This document shows, piece by piece, positions 1 through 8,643 of a stretch of DNA of 64,000 bases. Source of the stretch: Solilutibacter pythonis (GTDB lineage Bacteria > Pseudomonadota > Gammaproteobacteria > Xanthomonadales > Xanthomonadaceae). The notes under the pieces were generated by a model. The model worked only from the letters and a program-made list of their open reading frames with translations. It had not been told where the DNA came from and did not search any database. The position numbers and the translations under genes were made by a program. The stretch lies in NCBI RefSeq assembly GCF_003697345.1, contig NZ_RFLY01000013.1:26985-90984 (forward strand), read 5' to 3'. The stretch's first letter is position 1; each line of letters begins with the position of its first letter.

Positions 1-691
1 CCTTGATGCCGCCCTCGACCCGGCCGATGTTGAAGCGCAGCCCCTGCAAGCCGCCGAATGTCTGTGCGGCGTGCGCTTCGACGTGATCGAGCGCGTGTAC
101 GCCCCAGCGCATCGCCTGATGCAAGGCGCTGGCTCGCATCGCCTGCGCGCCCGAAGCGTGGCCGGCGGCGCCATGAAACTGCATGCGCACGGCCGAAATG
201 CCGCGATGCGCCAGCACCGCCTCGCACTTGGTCGGTTCGGCCACGACCACATCCCGGAAGCCGTGGTCGCGTTGCAGGAAGGCGGCGATGCAGCGCGGAT
301 CGTTGGCCTCCTCGTCGCTGGAAAAGAGCACGGCCAGATCGCCGGAGGTGGCCTGCGCCGCCGCCAGCAGGCCCGCCGCCGCGCCCTTGATGTCGCAGGC
401 GCCGAGACCGATGGCGCGGCCGTTCTCGATGCGCAGCGTGTGCGGATCGGCGCGCCAGGCCGGCGAATCCGGCACCGTGTCCAGATGCACGTTGAACAGC
501 ACGCGCGGGTTGCCGCGCACGGCGAAGAGCGACACCGCCCCGGCGCCGTGATCGGTGACTTCCACATGAAAATCCGCCAGTTGCGCGCGCAGGTAGCCGA
601 AGATGCCGCCCTCGGCGGCGATCGCGCGCGGCGGGTTGCGGGTATCGCAGGCGACCAGCCGCGCGAGATGGGCGAGGACGGAATCGAGCAT
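1..691 (-). CDS. argE: ArgE-type N-acetylcitrulline/acetylornithine deacetylase, C-terminus beyond window
   Basis: This is an M20-family metallopeptidase-like deacetylase. In Lysobacterales with an acetylornithine carbamoyltransferase, the enzyme removes acetate from N-acetylcitrulline to give citrulline for ArgG. I read the minus strand directly. It starts [20 protein letters not shown] and shows the family metal-site motifs NVHLDTVPD (His and Asp ligands) and SSDEEAND (the general-base/metal-ligand Glu pair), then AEPTK. About 230 residues are visible; the family usually has 360-390, so the gene runs off the left edge. Its ATG overlaps the argG stop by the ATGA arrangement, which implies translational coupling in argF'-argG-argE. 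That substrate is acetylcitrulline rather than acetylornithine is inferred from the neighbouring argF'. Confidence 0.88.
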   Translation of the reverse strand, partial: MLDSVLAHLARLVACDTRNPPRAIAAEGGIFGYLRAQLADFHVEVTDHGAGAVSLFAVRGNPRVLFNVHLDTVPDSPAWRADPHTLRIENGRAIGLGACDIKGAAAGLLAAAQATSGDLAVLFSSDEEANDPRCIAAFLQRDHGFRDVVVAEPTKCEAVLAHRGISAVRMQFHGAAGHASGAQAMRASALHQAMRWGVHALDHVEAHAAQTFGGLQGLRFNIGRVEGGIK

Positions 692-1902
692 CAGCGTTCC
701 GTGTTCACTTCGGCCCAGAGCGTGCTGCTCATGCCGAAGAGCTTGATGAAGCCCTCGGCCTCCTCCACGCCCCAATCGGCCGATTGCGCGTAGGTCGCGC
801 CCTTGGCGTTGAGCATGTGCGGCGAGCGCACTTCCACCGCGTCGGCGCGCGCGCCCACGGTTTCCAGCACCACTTCGCCATTGACCTTGCGCTGGCTGGA
901 TTTCAGGAAGGCTTCAAGATCGATCTTCAGCGGGTCGTGGAAGAAACCTTCGTAGACCAGTTCCACCCACTTGCGCGCCACTTCCGGCTTGAAGCGGTTC
1001 TGTTGCTTGGTCGACACCGCTTCCTCCAGTGCGCGGTGCGCGATGAGTAGCGCGGTCAGGCCGGGCGCTTCATAGACGATGCGCCCCTTCAGCCCGATGG
1101 TGGTGTCGCCGGTGTACATTCCGCGCCCCACGCCATAGGCGGCGAAGCGCGCGTTGAGCCTGGCGAGGAGTTGCGCGCCAGGCATCGCCTCGCCATCGAG
1201 CGCCACCGCCTCGCCTTCGATGAACTTCAATGTCACCCGTAGCGGCTCGGCGGGCCATTCGGCGCGTGGTTTGCACCAGCCACGCGCGGCTTCATTCGGC
1301 GCTTTCCATTCGTCGATCTCGCCACCGGAGAGCGTCACGCCCAGCAGGTTCTCGTTGATGGTGTATTGCTGCTGCTTGGCGCGCACGCCGAAACCGCGCG
1401 CTTCCAGGTACTGCTGTTCGTAGGCGCGCGTCTGGGTGTGTTCCTTCTGAATTTCGCGGATCGGCGCGACGATGCGGTAATCGCCGCTGGCTTTCACCGC
1501 CAGGTCGAAGCGCACCTGATCGTTGCCCATGCCGGTGCTGCCGTGGGCGATGGCGTTGGTGCCCAGCGCGCGCGCGCGGGCAAGCGCGGCATCGACGATC
1601 AGGTAACGGTCGGAGACCAGCAGCGGGTACTGCGACTGGTAGCCCTCGCCCGCCCACACGAACGGTTTGACGAAGTCTTCCCACATCGCCTGGCCGCCAT
1701 CGACGGTGAGGTGCGAAGCGACGCCCAGCTCGGCCGCGCGCGCCTCGATGGCGGCGCGTTCCGCGGCATCGACGCCGCCGGTATCGGCGAACACCGTATG
1801 CACGCGCCAGCCCTGCGCCTGGAGATAGGGGACGCAAAAGGAAGTATCGAGGCCGCCGGAAAAGGCAAGGACGATGTCGCGGCTCTGGTTCGGATCGGTC
1901 AT
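691..1902 (-). CDS. argG: Argininosuccinate synthase
   Basis: ArgG condenses citrulline and aspartate with ATP to give argininosuccinate in the cytoplasm. The product is 403 residues, the normal size. The N-terminal PP-loop ATP motif AFSGGLDTS is at about residues 13-21, followed by family-typical YLIVDAAL and [14 protein letters not shown] (ATP/citrulline pocket), and [20 protein letters not shown] in the centre. It lies 27 nt downstream of argF' and overlaps the start of argE by 1 nt (ATGA). Together these form the route acetylornithine to acetylcitrulline to citrulline to argininosuccinate. Regulation probably follows the leader in front of argF'. Confidence 0.96.
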   Translation of the reverse strand: MTDPNQSRDIVLAFSGGLDTSFCVPYLQAQGWRVHTVFADTGGVDAAERAAIEARAAELGVASHLTVDGGQAMWEDFVKPFVWAGEGYQSQYPLLVSDRYLIVDAALARARALGTNAIAHGSTGMGNDQVRFDLAVKASGDYRIVAPIREIQKEHTQTRAYEQQYLEARGFGVRAKQQQYTINENLLGVTLSGGEIDEWKAPNEAARGWCKPRAEWPAEPLRVTLKFIEGEAVALDGEAMPGAQLLARLNARFAAYGVGRGMYTGDTTIGLKGRIVYEAPGLTALLIAHRALEEAVSTKQQNRFKPEVARKWVELVYEGFFHDPLKIDLEAFLKSSQRKVNGEVVLETVGARADAVEVRSPHMLNAKGATYAQSADWGVEEAEGFIKLFGMSSTLWAEVNTER

Positions 1903-1929
1903 GGCGAGGTTTCCTGTTCCTGTAAGTGA

Positions 1930-2940
1930 TCAGTCGGTCTGGCGGGCGAGCGTGGCCATCACCGCCTTTTGCACGTGCAGGCGGTTCTCGGCTTCCTCGA
2001 TGGCGATGCAATTGGGCGAATCCATCACCGCATCGGTGGCTTTCACGTTGCGACGAAGCGGCAGGCAGTGCGAGAACACGCCGTTGCGGGTCATCGCCAT
2101 TTTTTCCTCGTCGACGATGAAATGCCTGAACTGGTCGCGGATCGGTTTTTCCTTCTCCCACCGGCCGAAATACGGCAACGCCCCCCAACTCTTGGCATAG
2201 ACCACGTCGGTATCCCGGTAGGCGCTGGCGATGTCGTGGCTGACGTTGAACGAGCCGCCGTTTTCGGCCACGTTCCGCTCCGCCCAATCCATGTAGCGCT
2301 CGTCCAGCAAGTAATCCTCGGTGGGGCACAGCAGGGTCACGTCCATGCCCATGCGGGTGGCGATGGTCAGCGCGGAATTGGCCACCGCCGTGTTCAACGC
2401 CTTCGGGTGCCAGGTCCAGGTCAGCACGTATTTCCTGCCGCGCAGGTCCTCCGTGCCGAAATGCTCTCGCAGGGCCAGCGCATGCGCCAGTTCCTGGCAG
2501 GGATGGGTGATGGTCTCCATGTTGATGACCGGCACCGTCGAATACCTGGCAAAGCCGTTCAATACCCGGTCCTGGCGGTCGATCGACCAATCGATGAATT
2601 TCGGGAAAGCGCGCACGCCGATCAGATCGACGTAGCGCGACAACACCTTCGCCACTTCGGCGATGTGCTCCTCGGCATCGCCATCCATCACCGTGCCGAG
2701 ATCGAACTCGACCGGCCAGGCATCCTTGCCCGGTTGAAGCACCACCGCGTGAGCGCCGAGCTGGAACGCGCCCAGCTCGAAACTGGTGCGGGTGCGCAGC
2801 GAGGAATTGAAGAACACCAGGGCCACGCCCTTGCCTTTCAGCGCATCGCCGAACCGGTGCCGTTTGTAGTCGGCGGCCTCGCGCAGCACGGCGTCGATCT
2901 CGGCGCGGCTCCAATCCTGAGTATTGAGGAAATGCTTCAT
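1930..2940 (-). CDS. argF': N-acetylornithine carbamoyltransferase (AOTCase)
   Basis: AOTCase transfers a carbamoyl group from carbamoyl phosphate to N-acetyl-L-ornithine, giving N-acetylcitrulline. The 336-residue product has the carbamoyl-phosphate motif SSLRTRTS (46-53), the adjacent-subunit loop DAWP (W75), and HCLP in the C-terminal half. Compared with the characterised Xanthomonas campestris enzyme, which I recall as two residues longer at the N-terminus, W75, E90 and K300 fall on Trp77, Glu92 and the carboxylated Lys302. Glu at that position marks acetyl rather than succinyl specificity. It is therefore not a classical ornithine carbamoyltransferase. It is the first gene of the minus-strand arg operon. 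The start codon lies only 29 nt beyond the T-tract of an intrinsic terminator, and no clear Shine-Dalgarno is visible. Confidence 0.95.
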   Translation of the reverse strand: MKHFLNTQDWSRAEIDAVLREAADYKRHRFGDALKGKGVALVFFNSSLRTRTSFELGAFQLGAHAVVLQPGKDAWPVEFDLGTVMDGDAEEHIAEVAKVLSRYVDLIGVRAFPKFIDWSIDRQDRVLNGFARYSTVPVINMETITHPCQELAHALALREHFGTEDLRGRKYVLTWTWHPKALNTAVANSALTIATRMGMDVTLLCPTEDYLLDERYMDWAERNVAENGGSFNVSHDIASAYRDTDVVYAKSWGALPYFGRWEKEKPIRDQFRHFIVDEEKMAMTRNGVFSHCLPLRRNVKATDAVMDSPNCIAIEEAENRLHVQKAVMATLARQTD

Positions 2941-2969
2941 GGCGGCAGTGGACTCGATGAGGATGACGG

Positions 2970-3000
2970 AAAAAAGAAAACCCGGCGCAAAGGCCGGGTT
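2970..3000 (-). terminator. Intrinsic terminator in the argF' leader (candidate attenuator)
   Basis: On the minus strand the stem AACCCGGC/GCCGGGTT (8 bp, 6-nt loop) is followed by TTCTTTTTT. It ends 29 nt before the argF' ATG. That leaves no room for a promoter between terminator and gene, so argF' transcription must read through it. Either it is leaky or it is regulated. A GCCGG segment just after the upstream mini-ORF could pair with CCGGC in the 5' arm, giving a short alternative structure. Confidence 0.8.
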
Positions 3001-3035
3001 CTCGGATCATGCGGACACGCTGACCTGACCGGCGC

Positions 3036-3143
3036 TCAGTTCCGGGAGAGTCGGCGCGCGCGCGAAGTCATGCCCGCGGCCATCCAGGCGGCGGATTGGT
3101 AAGCGGACTCGGCGGCGGCACTCAGGCGGGTCATTCGGCGCAT
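3036..3143 (-). CDS. Candidate Arg-rich leader peptide upstream of argF'
   Basis: This is a 35-codon ORF (ATG at 3143) that ends 35 nt before the terminator stem. An internal ATG at 3071 would give only MTSRARRLSRN, with four Arg in eleven residues. The Arg codons cluster just before the stop, which is the layout of amino-acid leader peptides. No strong Shine-Dalgarno is visible for either start, and codon use does not prove translation. It could instead be non-coding spacer. What makes it plausible is its position between the upstream gene and a terminator that argF' transcripts must cross. Confidence 0.4.
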   Translation of the reverse strand: MRRMTRLSAAAESAYQSAAWMAAGMTSRARRLSRN

Positions 3144-3178
3144 ATGCTCGCATGGCGCGCCTGGCGCCACAAGCGGTT

Positions 3179-3562
3179 TCAGGGCCCGACTTCGCTGCCG
3201 ACTATCGGCGTCACGCCGATGCGGATGCGCAGGCGCCGGCCGGGATCCTGCGCCAGCCGCGAGCGGTACTTGACGCCCTTGTAGGTGTAATCGACATCGT
3301 AGGCGATCGGGCGACGAAACTCCGTTGGCACCAATACCTCGCGGCACTCCGAACGCTGCTTGTTGGCGATGGTGGTGCAGTGGCGCTCGCGTGCGTTGGC
3401 ATTGACTACCTGGTAGACCGGCTGCACTCGCAGCACCTGGGCGTAATCGATGCGGACATTCTCCGCCGGCACTACGCGTTCCTGTGCGTGCAACGGCGCG
3501 GCGAAGCCGGCGAGCGCGGCGAGAGGCAGGACGGCAAAGCGACTGACACGGGAAATCTGCAC
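3179..3562 (-). CDS. Conserved hypothetical exported protein
   Basis: Function is not recognised. From a GTG at 3562 the product is 127 residues, starting with a signal-peptide-like segment (Arg residues, then FAVLPLAALAGFAAPLHAQ), so it is probably periplasmic. A middle part has two Cys (RHCTTI and SECREV) that could form a disulfide. The C-terminal part contains YDVDYTYKGVKYRSRL and RRLRIRIGVTPIVG, a pattern I associate with small exported proteins of xanthomonads. An in-frame GTG at 3574 is an alternative start; neither has a strong Shine-Dalgarno. It is divergent from cysS and lies upstream of the argF' leader, so it might be co-transcribed with it. Confidence 0.6.
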   Translation of the reverse strand: MQISRVSRFAVLPLAALAGFAAPLHAQERVVPAENVRIDYAQVLRVQPVYQVVNANARERHCTTIANKQRSECREVLVPTEFRRPIAYDVDYTYKGVKYRSRLAQDPGRRLRIRIGVTPIVGSEVGP

Positions 3563-3658
3563 GCAAGCATCCACGGAAACGATGCGATCAGTGTAGGCAG
3601 TCGCCGCCGGCGCACGACTGAACCGTTGCCAACAGTCGGGCGGGATGGCGAGAGCCGA

Positions 3659-3664
3659 TAGAAT
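3659..3664 (+). promoter_or_regulatory. Possible -10 element for cysS
   Basis: TAGAAT lies 35 nt upstream of the cysS start. No good -35 at 16-18 bp spacing is evident. The same hexamer precedes tRNA-Ala, fpr and deaD in this window. Confidence 0.35.
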
Positions 3665-3698
3665 GAGCCCCCGTACACGCCGCTCGATCGATGCCCGC

Positions 3699-5081
3699 AT
3701 GGCCCTGCACCTGCACAACAACCTGACCCGTCAGCTCGAACCTTTCGTGCCCCTGGCGCCATCCGGTCCCACTTTGTATGTCTGCGGCCCCACGGTCTAC
3801 AACTACGTCCACATCGGCAACGCGCGCGGGCCGGTGGTGTTCGGCGTGCTGGCGGCGCTGCTTCGCCGGCGCTTCGGCAAGCTGCGCTACGCCCGCAACA
3901 TCACCGACGTGGACGACAAGATCAATGCCGCGGCCAGGGCGGCCGGCACACCGATTTCAGCCATCGCCGGCCGCTATGCCGCCGCTTATCGGGAAGACAT
4001 GGCCGCGCTCGGCGTCGATGGCGAGTTCGCGCCCGACATCGAACCGGCCGCCACCGACCACATCGACCGGATCATCGTCATGTGCGAGCGCCTGATCGCC
4101 GGCGGCCATGCCTACGCCGCCGAAGGACACGTACTGTTCTCGGTCGCCAGCTTCAAGGATTACGGCAAGCTCTCGCGCCGCGACCCCGAGGAAATGCTCG
4201 CCGGCGCGCGCGTCGAGGTGGCGCCGTACAAACGCGATGCCGGCGATTTCGTGCTGTGGAAACCCTCGGACGGCGACCTGCCCGGTTGGGACTCGCCCTG
4301 GGGGCGCGGCCGTCCCGGCTGGCATATCGAATGCTCGGCGATGGCGGCGGCGCACCTGGGCGAGACCATCGACATCCACGCCGGCGGCGTCGATCTGCAA
4401 TTCCCACACCATGAGAACGAGATCGCGCAGAGCGAATGCGCGCATGGCGGCAAGCCCTTCGCCCGCTTCTGGCTGCACAACGGCATGCTCAATTTCGGCG
4501 GCGCCAAGATGTCGAAATCGCTGGGTAACATCGAGAAGGTGCACGATCTGGTGCGCGTGCATCCCCCCGAGGCACTGCGACATGCCCTGCTCTCGGCCCA
4601 TTACCGCCAACCGCTGGAGTGGAGCGGCGCGTTGATCGAACAATCGGTGCGCACGCTCGACCGCCTCTACGCCACCTTGCGCGACCTCGGCGAGGCGGAC
4701 GCCGAGGCGGATATCCCGGCCACCATCGAAACCATCCTGGACGACGACCTCAACACCCCGGCGGCCCTGGCCGAAATCGCCCGCCTGGCGGGCGAAGCGC
4801 GCAAGGCGGCATCGGTGGAAGATAGGCGCTCGGCCAAATCCGCCCTGCTCGGCGCTGGAAAGGCACTGGGCCTGCTGCAACAAAAACCGGAAGCCTGGTT
4901 CGCGCGCGGCGCTTCCGGCGAGGACGACGCCCGCATCCAGCAACTGGTCGATGAACGCGTCGCCGCGAAAAAATCCCGCGATTTCGCCCGCGCCGATGCC
5001 CTCCGCGACCAGTTGGCCGCCGAGGGCATCGTGCTTGAGGACACGCCCCAGGGCGTGCGCTGGGTGCGTAAACGGGCCTGA
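3699..5081 (+). CDS. cysS: Cysteinyl-tRNA synthetase
   Basis: CysS is a class I aminoacyl-tRNA synthetase charging tRNA-Cys. From the ATG at 3699 it is 460 residues, close to E. coli CysS. The zinc ligands C29, C212, H237 and E241 are all present, which gives discrimination for cysteine. The HIGH-type motif is HIGNARG (38-44) and the KMSKS loop is at 270-274. The DALR/anticodon-binding region follows, ending in [26 protein letters not shown] chose the start at MALHLHNN because it matches the family N-terminus; the upstream in-frame ATG at 3645 would add 18 non-conserved residues. The gene is monocistronic, flanked by minus-strand genes. Confidence 0.97.
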   Translation: MALHLHNNLTRQLEPFVPLAPSGPTLYVCGPTVYNYVHIGNARGPVVFGVLAALLRRRFGKLRYARNITDVDDKINAAARAAGTPISAIAGRYAAAYREDMAALGVDGEFAPDIEPAATDHIDRIIVMCERLIAGGHAYAAEGHVLFSVASFKDYGKLSRRDPEEMLAGARVEVAPYKRDAGDFVLWKPSDGDLPGWDSPWGRGRPGWHIECSAMAAAHLGETIDIHAGGVDLQFPHHENEIAQSECAHGGKPFARFWLHNGMLNFGGAKMSKSLGNIEKVHDLVRVHPPEALRHALLSAHYRQPLEWSGALIEQSVRTLDRLYATLRDLGEADAEADIPATIETILDDDLNTPAALAEIARLAGEARKAASVEDRRSAKSALLGAGKALGLLQQKPEAWFARGASGEDDARIQQLVDERVAAKKSRDFARADALRDQLAAEGIVLEDTPQGVRWVRKRA

Positions 5082-5091
5082 GCGGAATGGT

Positions 5092-5112
5092 GGCCCGCGT
5101 GGTTCGCGGGCC
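5092..5112. terminator. GC hairpin after cysS
   Basis: Perfect 8-bp stem GGCCCGCG/CGCGGGCC with a 5-nt loop, 11 nt after the cysS stop and between the convergent genes cysS and pilZ. No T-tract on either strand, so it is only a possible transcription barrier. Confidence 0.35.
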
Positions 5113-5184
5113 GCTTCACACGGTGGCGAGCGGATGGGCCATGCCAGCGATGGCCGCGCATGCCTTCCGCCGCTTTTTATCGAC

Positions 5185-5544
5185 TCACATCGTGAAGGTG
5201 GATTTCTCGCTTTCGAGCTTGCCGGCTAACAGGGTTTCGATGTGGTCGCGCAGTTGTCCGCCTTCGCGGGTGTCATCGAATTGCACACCGACCCCGGCCG
5301 GGCGGTTGCCCTGCGCGCCCACCGGCGTGACCCAGCAGACCTTGCCGGAGACCGGCAGTTTTTCCGAGGAATCCGGTAGCGTCACCAGCATGAATACCGC
5401 CTGCCCCAGCGGTAGCCGGTTGGGGGTGCGTGCGAACAGTCCCCCGCCCTTGATGAAGGGCATGTAGGCCCCGTAGAGCTCTTTGTCATCGCCCAGATTG
5501 ACGGTGAGGATGCTTTGCCGCGCTGCGCCTGCGATTGCGTTCAT
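5185..5544 (-). CDS. pilZ: PilZ-domain type IV pilus protein
   Basis: PilZ is needed for type IV pilus biogenesis and acts with the assembly ATPase PilB and FimX-type regulators in the cytoplasm. From the ATG at 5544 it is 119 residues. Sequence such as YGAYMPFIKGGGLF, LVTLPDSSEKLPVSGKVCWVTP and GNRPAGVGVQF is typical of the xanthomonad PilZ protein. The c-di-GMP-binding RxxxR motif is not seen near the N-terminus, consistent with the known non-binding class of true PilZ proteins. It is the last gene of the fab-pab-mltG-tmk-holB string but is separated from holB by a 326-bp repeat-bearing gap, so it may have its own promoter. Confidence 0.93.
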   Translation of the reverse strand: MNAIAGAARQSILTVNLGDDKELYGAYMPFIKGGGLFARTPNRLPLGQAVFMLVTLPDSSEKLPVSGKVCWVTPVGAQGNRPAGVGVQFDDTREGGQLRDHIETLLAGKLESEKSTFTM

Positions 5545-5650
5545 GGGTAGTTCCACACTTGCGAACGGGGAGGATACTCCGTCGCGCCGAGGGTTGGGCA
5601 AGCAGCCCGTGTTTCCGAGCCCTTCCGACCAGTCGGGCCGGCCATGGTCG

Positions 5651-5805
5651 GCCAGGCTTTACACCCGCGCGCGTATCGACTGCCACGGCCCAGGCCCACA
5701 TGCCGGCTGAACTTCAGGCCAAGCTTCGCACCCGCGCACACTGACGGCTTCGACCGAATGACTGATCGAGTCGAAACCATCGCCAGGTTTTGCACCTGCG
5801 CGCGC
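5651..5805. repeat. Three imperfect direct repeats between holB and pilZ
   Basis: The gap 5545-5870 has no convincing gene. It holds three related units of the form CCA-ggc-TT-n-n-CACC-c-GCGCgcg beginning at 5652, 5719 and 5783, spaced 67 and 64 bp. Each unit is about 20-25 bp with several mismatches. Function unknown; it could be a degenerate dispersed intergenic repeat or a set of protein-binding sites. Confidence 0.5.
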
Positions 5806-5870
5806 ATCGATGGTGCGCGGCATGCGGGGCGTTCCGACTTCCGCCAGAGTCGGCGGTTCCCGCTGGCCGC

Positions 5871-6875
5871 TCAGCCGCGCCCTGCCGCGTGCCAGGCTAG
5901 CAGCAGTTCCAGCACGGCAAGGTCGGCGCGCACCGGGGTGCGCAGTAATTCGCGGGTGCGGTTGCTCTGGTCGAACCAGGCCGCGAGGCGTTTCGTCCGC
6001 GCGGGTTCGGCATGCCTCGCGGCTTCCAGTGCCAGATCGGCGGCGAAGGACAGGCGCAGCGCGGCGTGTTCGTCGCCAACCCAGCGCTGGGCCAGCGCCG
6101 CCGCCGGGGCGGCATCGCGACGCAGGCCGTCGAGGTCCTTCGCCACCTCGGCGCGCAGGGTCAGCGCACCGCTTCCCAGCCAGTGGTGGGCAAGGCCGGG
6201 ATGACCATGCGCGACCTTCAGCGCCTCGGCGGCGGCGCTGGCCGGATGGCCCTGCGCCGCCAGCCAGGCCAGTGCTTCATCCCGCGGCGGCAGGCGGAAT
6301 TCCAGCACCTGGGTGCGGCTGCGGATGGTCGCCGGCAGGCGCGCCGGGCGCGCGCTGATGAGCCAGATGAAGCGGCCGGGCTGCGGTTCCTCCAGGGTTT
6401 TCAGCAGCGCGTTGGCGGCGGCGTGATTGATGGCGTCGGCGGGATCGAGAATGGCGACCTGATGCTCGCCGTATTGCGGCGTCAGCGCCAGTTTCTCGCT
6501 CATCGTGCGGATCTGCTCGATGACGATCTCGCCGCGCGGCTTATGGGTCTTCTCGTTCCAGCCGTAGCCGATGAAACGGGCGTCGGGATGCGCCGGGTGC
6601 CCGGATGGGTGCGCCAGGCTGCCGTCCGGGCGCTGCTCGGGCGGATCGGTTTGAGCGCGTGAGTCGAACAAATGGCAACTGCGGCACTCGCCACAGGCTT
6701 CGGCCCCCGGTGCGCGCGCCAGGCACAGGGCGCGCCGGGCGAGTTTTTCCGCCACGGCGCGCTTACCCAGTTCGGCCGGGCCGGCCAAGAGCAAGGCATG
6801 CGGCAGGCGGCCGGCATCCAGCGCCTCGGCGGCCTTGTCGTAGACGCGTTGCTGCCAGGGGGCGAGTGCGTTCAT
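5871..6875 (-). CDS. holB: DNA polymerase III delta' subunit (clamp loader)
   Basis: HolB is the delta' subunit of the clamp-loader complex that places the beta clamp on primed DNA. The product is 334 residues. It has a degenerate P-loop (GPAELGKRA, 32-40), as expected for the ATPase-dead delta' subunit, and a zinc module with C51, C61, C64 and C67 (CGECRSC). AAA+ landmarks HQVAILDPADAINHAAANALLKTLEEP and the SRTQ sensor-1 region follow, then the helical collar domain. Its ATG overlaps the tmk stop (ATGA), so the two are translationally coupled. Confidence 0.95.
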   Translation of the reverse strand: MNALAPWQQRVYDKAAEALDAGRLPHALLLAGPAELGKRAVAEKLARRALCLARAPGAEACGECRSCHLFDSRAQTDPPEQRPDGSLAHPSGHPAHPDARFIGYGWNEKTHKPRGEIVIEQIRTMSEKLALTPQYGEHQVAILDPADAINHAAANALLKTLEEPQPGRFIWLISARPARLPATIRSRTQVLEFRLPPRDEALAWLAAQGHPASAAAEALKVAHGHPGLAHHWLGSGALTLRAEVAKDLDGLRRDAAPAAALAQRWVGDEHAALRLSFAADLALEAARHAEPARTKRLAAWFDQSNRTRELLRTPVRADLAVLELLLAWHAAGRG

Positions 6876-7507
6876 GGGCGATGCGCCTCCAGCGCGGCGC
6901 GCGCGGCGGCGGCCACCACATCGGCTGGCTGGCCGGCATCGAGCACGCGAAAACGCGCCGGGTTTTCCTTTGCGCGGGCCAGAAACCCCTGGCGCACGCG
7001 CGCGAAGAAGGCGTCGTGCTCGCGCTCGATGCGGTCGGGCGCGCCACCGCGCGACAGCGCGCGCACGCGGCCGGCTTCGGTATCCAGATCGAGTAGCAGG
7101 GTCAGGCCGGGTTCGATGCCCACCACCGCGCGTTCGAGAGTGGTGATGAGGCCGGTATCGATCCCCCGCCCCGCCCCCTGGTAGGCGTAACTGGAATCGG
7201 TGAAGCGGTCGCACAGCACCCAGGCGCCGGATGCCAGCGCGGGGCGTATGGTTTCGTGCGCATGCTGGGCGCGCGCGGCGAACATCAGCAGCAGTTCGGT
7301 TTCCGGTCTGGCCGCTTCGTGGGCGGGGTCCAACAGCAGTTCACGGAGATGTTCGGCAAGCGGCGTGCCGCCGGGTTCGCGGGTCGTCACCACGCGTTCA
7401 CCCCGCGCGCGGAGGGCGGCTTCGAGTGCGCCGATCACCGTGCTCTTGCCCGCGCCCTCGCCGCCTTCGATGCTGACGAAACGGGGATACGACCGCAGCC
7501 CGCTCAT
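6872..7507 (-). CDS. tmk: Thymidylate kinase
   Basis: Tmk phosphorylates dTMP to dTDP in the dTTP pathway. The 211-residue protein has the P-loop GGEGAGKST near residue 15, the DR motif in CDRFTDSSYAYQGAGRG, and LLLDLDTEAGRVRALSRG in the LID region. Its start overlaps the mltG stop and its stop overlaps the holB start, both as ATGA. Size and motifs are normal. Confidence 0.96.
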   Translation of the reverse strand: MSGLRSYPRFVSIEGGEGAGKSTVIGALEAALRARGERVVTTREPGGTPLAEHLRELLLDPAHEAARPETELLLMFAARAQHAHETIRPALASGAWVLCDRFTDSSYAYQGAGRGIDTGLITTLERAVVGIEPGLTLLLDLDTEAGRVRALSRGGAPDRIEREHDAFFARVRQGFLARAKENPARFRVLDAGQPADVVAAAARAALEAHRP

Positions 7508-8643
7508 CGTGCCGGCACTTCGCTTGCCGGGGCATCGGACACGCTGAGCGGCGCACCGTCCTCGCTCATCGTCACGGTACCGCGCATCGGCTCGTCGGCG
7601 CGCGCGGCATCGGCGCGACGGTTGGCCAGGTAGGCCCGCACGTTGCGCTGGTGCTCGGTATAGGTACGGGCGAAGCGGCTACGACCGCTGCCATCGCCCA
7701 CGGCCACGAAGAACAACGCATCGCCCGGCGCCGGATGCGCGGTGGCCTTGAGCGAATCGCGGCCGGGCATGGCGATGGGCGTCGGCGGCAGGCCGGCGCG
7801 GGTGCGGGTGTTGTAGGGGCCATCGGTACGCAGGTGCGCCCAGGTGAACTTGCCGTCCCATTTCTCGCCCAGGCCGTAGATGATGGTCGGGTCGGTTTCC
7901 AGCCGCATGCCGAGCTTGAGCCGGCGGTCGAACACCCCGGCGATCTGTGCTCGCTCGCTGGCAATGCCGGTTTCCTTTTCGACGATGGAAGCCATCGTCA
8001 GCAATTCGTAGGCGGTCTTGAACGGCAGTTCGGGATCGCGACCCTTCCAGGTGTCGTCCAGCATTTTTTCCATCGCCGCATAGGCGCGTTTCAGCACGGT
8101 GGCATCGCTGTCGCCACGGTTGTACTGGTAGGTCTCGGGCAGGAAGCGGCCCTCGGGATGCTCACCGGCCTTGCCGATGGCTTTCATCATCCCGGCGTCG
8201 TCGAGGTCGGCGGTTTCCTGCTTGAGGTTCGGCGCGTTGCGCAGCGCCCGGCGCAGGTCGCGGATGTTCCAGCCCTCCACCAGCGTGAAGCGGTAGCTGA
8301 TGACCTTGCCATCGCGCATGTCGGCGAGTATTCGGCGTGGGGTGATGCCGGGCTTGAGCGCATACTCGCCGACCTGCACCTTGCCCGCCGCACCGGTGTA
8401 TTTCGCCAATGCCTGCCATTCCAGATCATGGCCGGCGCCAACGCCCGCCGCGCGCAGCTTGCCGAGTACGACCTTGAAGGAGTCGCCACGCGCCACGATC
8501 ACGCTGGCACCCGGCTTCAGCCCCGGCACCGGCGATTCGGCGAATGCGCGTTCGCGTTGCCAGAGCGCGCCCAGCGCCAACGCCACACAGACCACGAGCA
8601 GGAAAAAGGTGGTGATGGCGCTTCGGCAGCCTCTCTTCTTCAC
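7504..8643 (-). CDS. mltG: Endolytic murein transglycosylase
   Basis: MltG is an inner-membrane enzyme that cleaves nascent peptidoglycan glycan strands and is thought to act as a terminase. From the GTG at 8643 it is 379 residues. This start has a good Shine-Dalgarno (AAGGAAA) and forms a GTGA overlap with the pabC stop. There is one N-terminal membrane segment (about residues 9-27), then a LysM-like region and the YceG domain. The catalytic Glu is in MASIVEKETG, E222 by count, corresponding to Glu218 of the E. coli enzyme. A longer reading frame upstream lies inside pabC and is not needed. Confidence 0.95.
   Translation of the reverse strand: MKKRGCRSAITTFFLLVVCVALALGALWQRERAFAESPVPGLKPGASVIVARGDSFKVVLGKLRAAGVGAGHDLEWQALAKYTGAAGKVQVGEYALKPGITPRRILADMRDGKVISYRFTLVEGWNIRDLRRALRNAPNLKQETADLDDAGMMKAIGKAGEHPEGRFLPETYQYNRGDSDATVLKRAYAAMEKMLDDTWKGRDPELPFKTAYELLTMASIVEKETGIASERAQIAGVFDRRLKLGMRLETDPTIIYGLGEKWDGKFTWAHLRTDGPYNTRTRAGLPPTPIAMPGRDSLKATAHPAPGDALFFVAVGDGSGRSRFARTYTEHQRNVRAYLANRRADAARADEPMRGTVTMSEDGAPLSVSDAPASEVPAR

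Noticed and set aside
3036..3566. 176-residue minus-strand open frame upstream of argF'
   Set aside because: Most of it is out of frame with the better exported-protein gene at 3179-3562 and has no family motif; only its last 35 codons are kept as a possible leader peptide.
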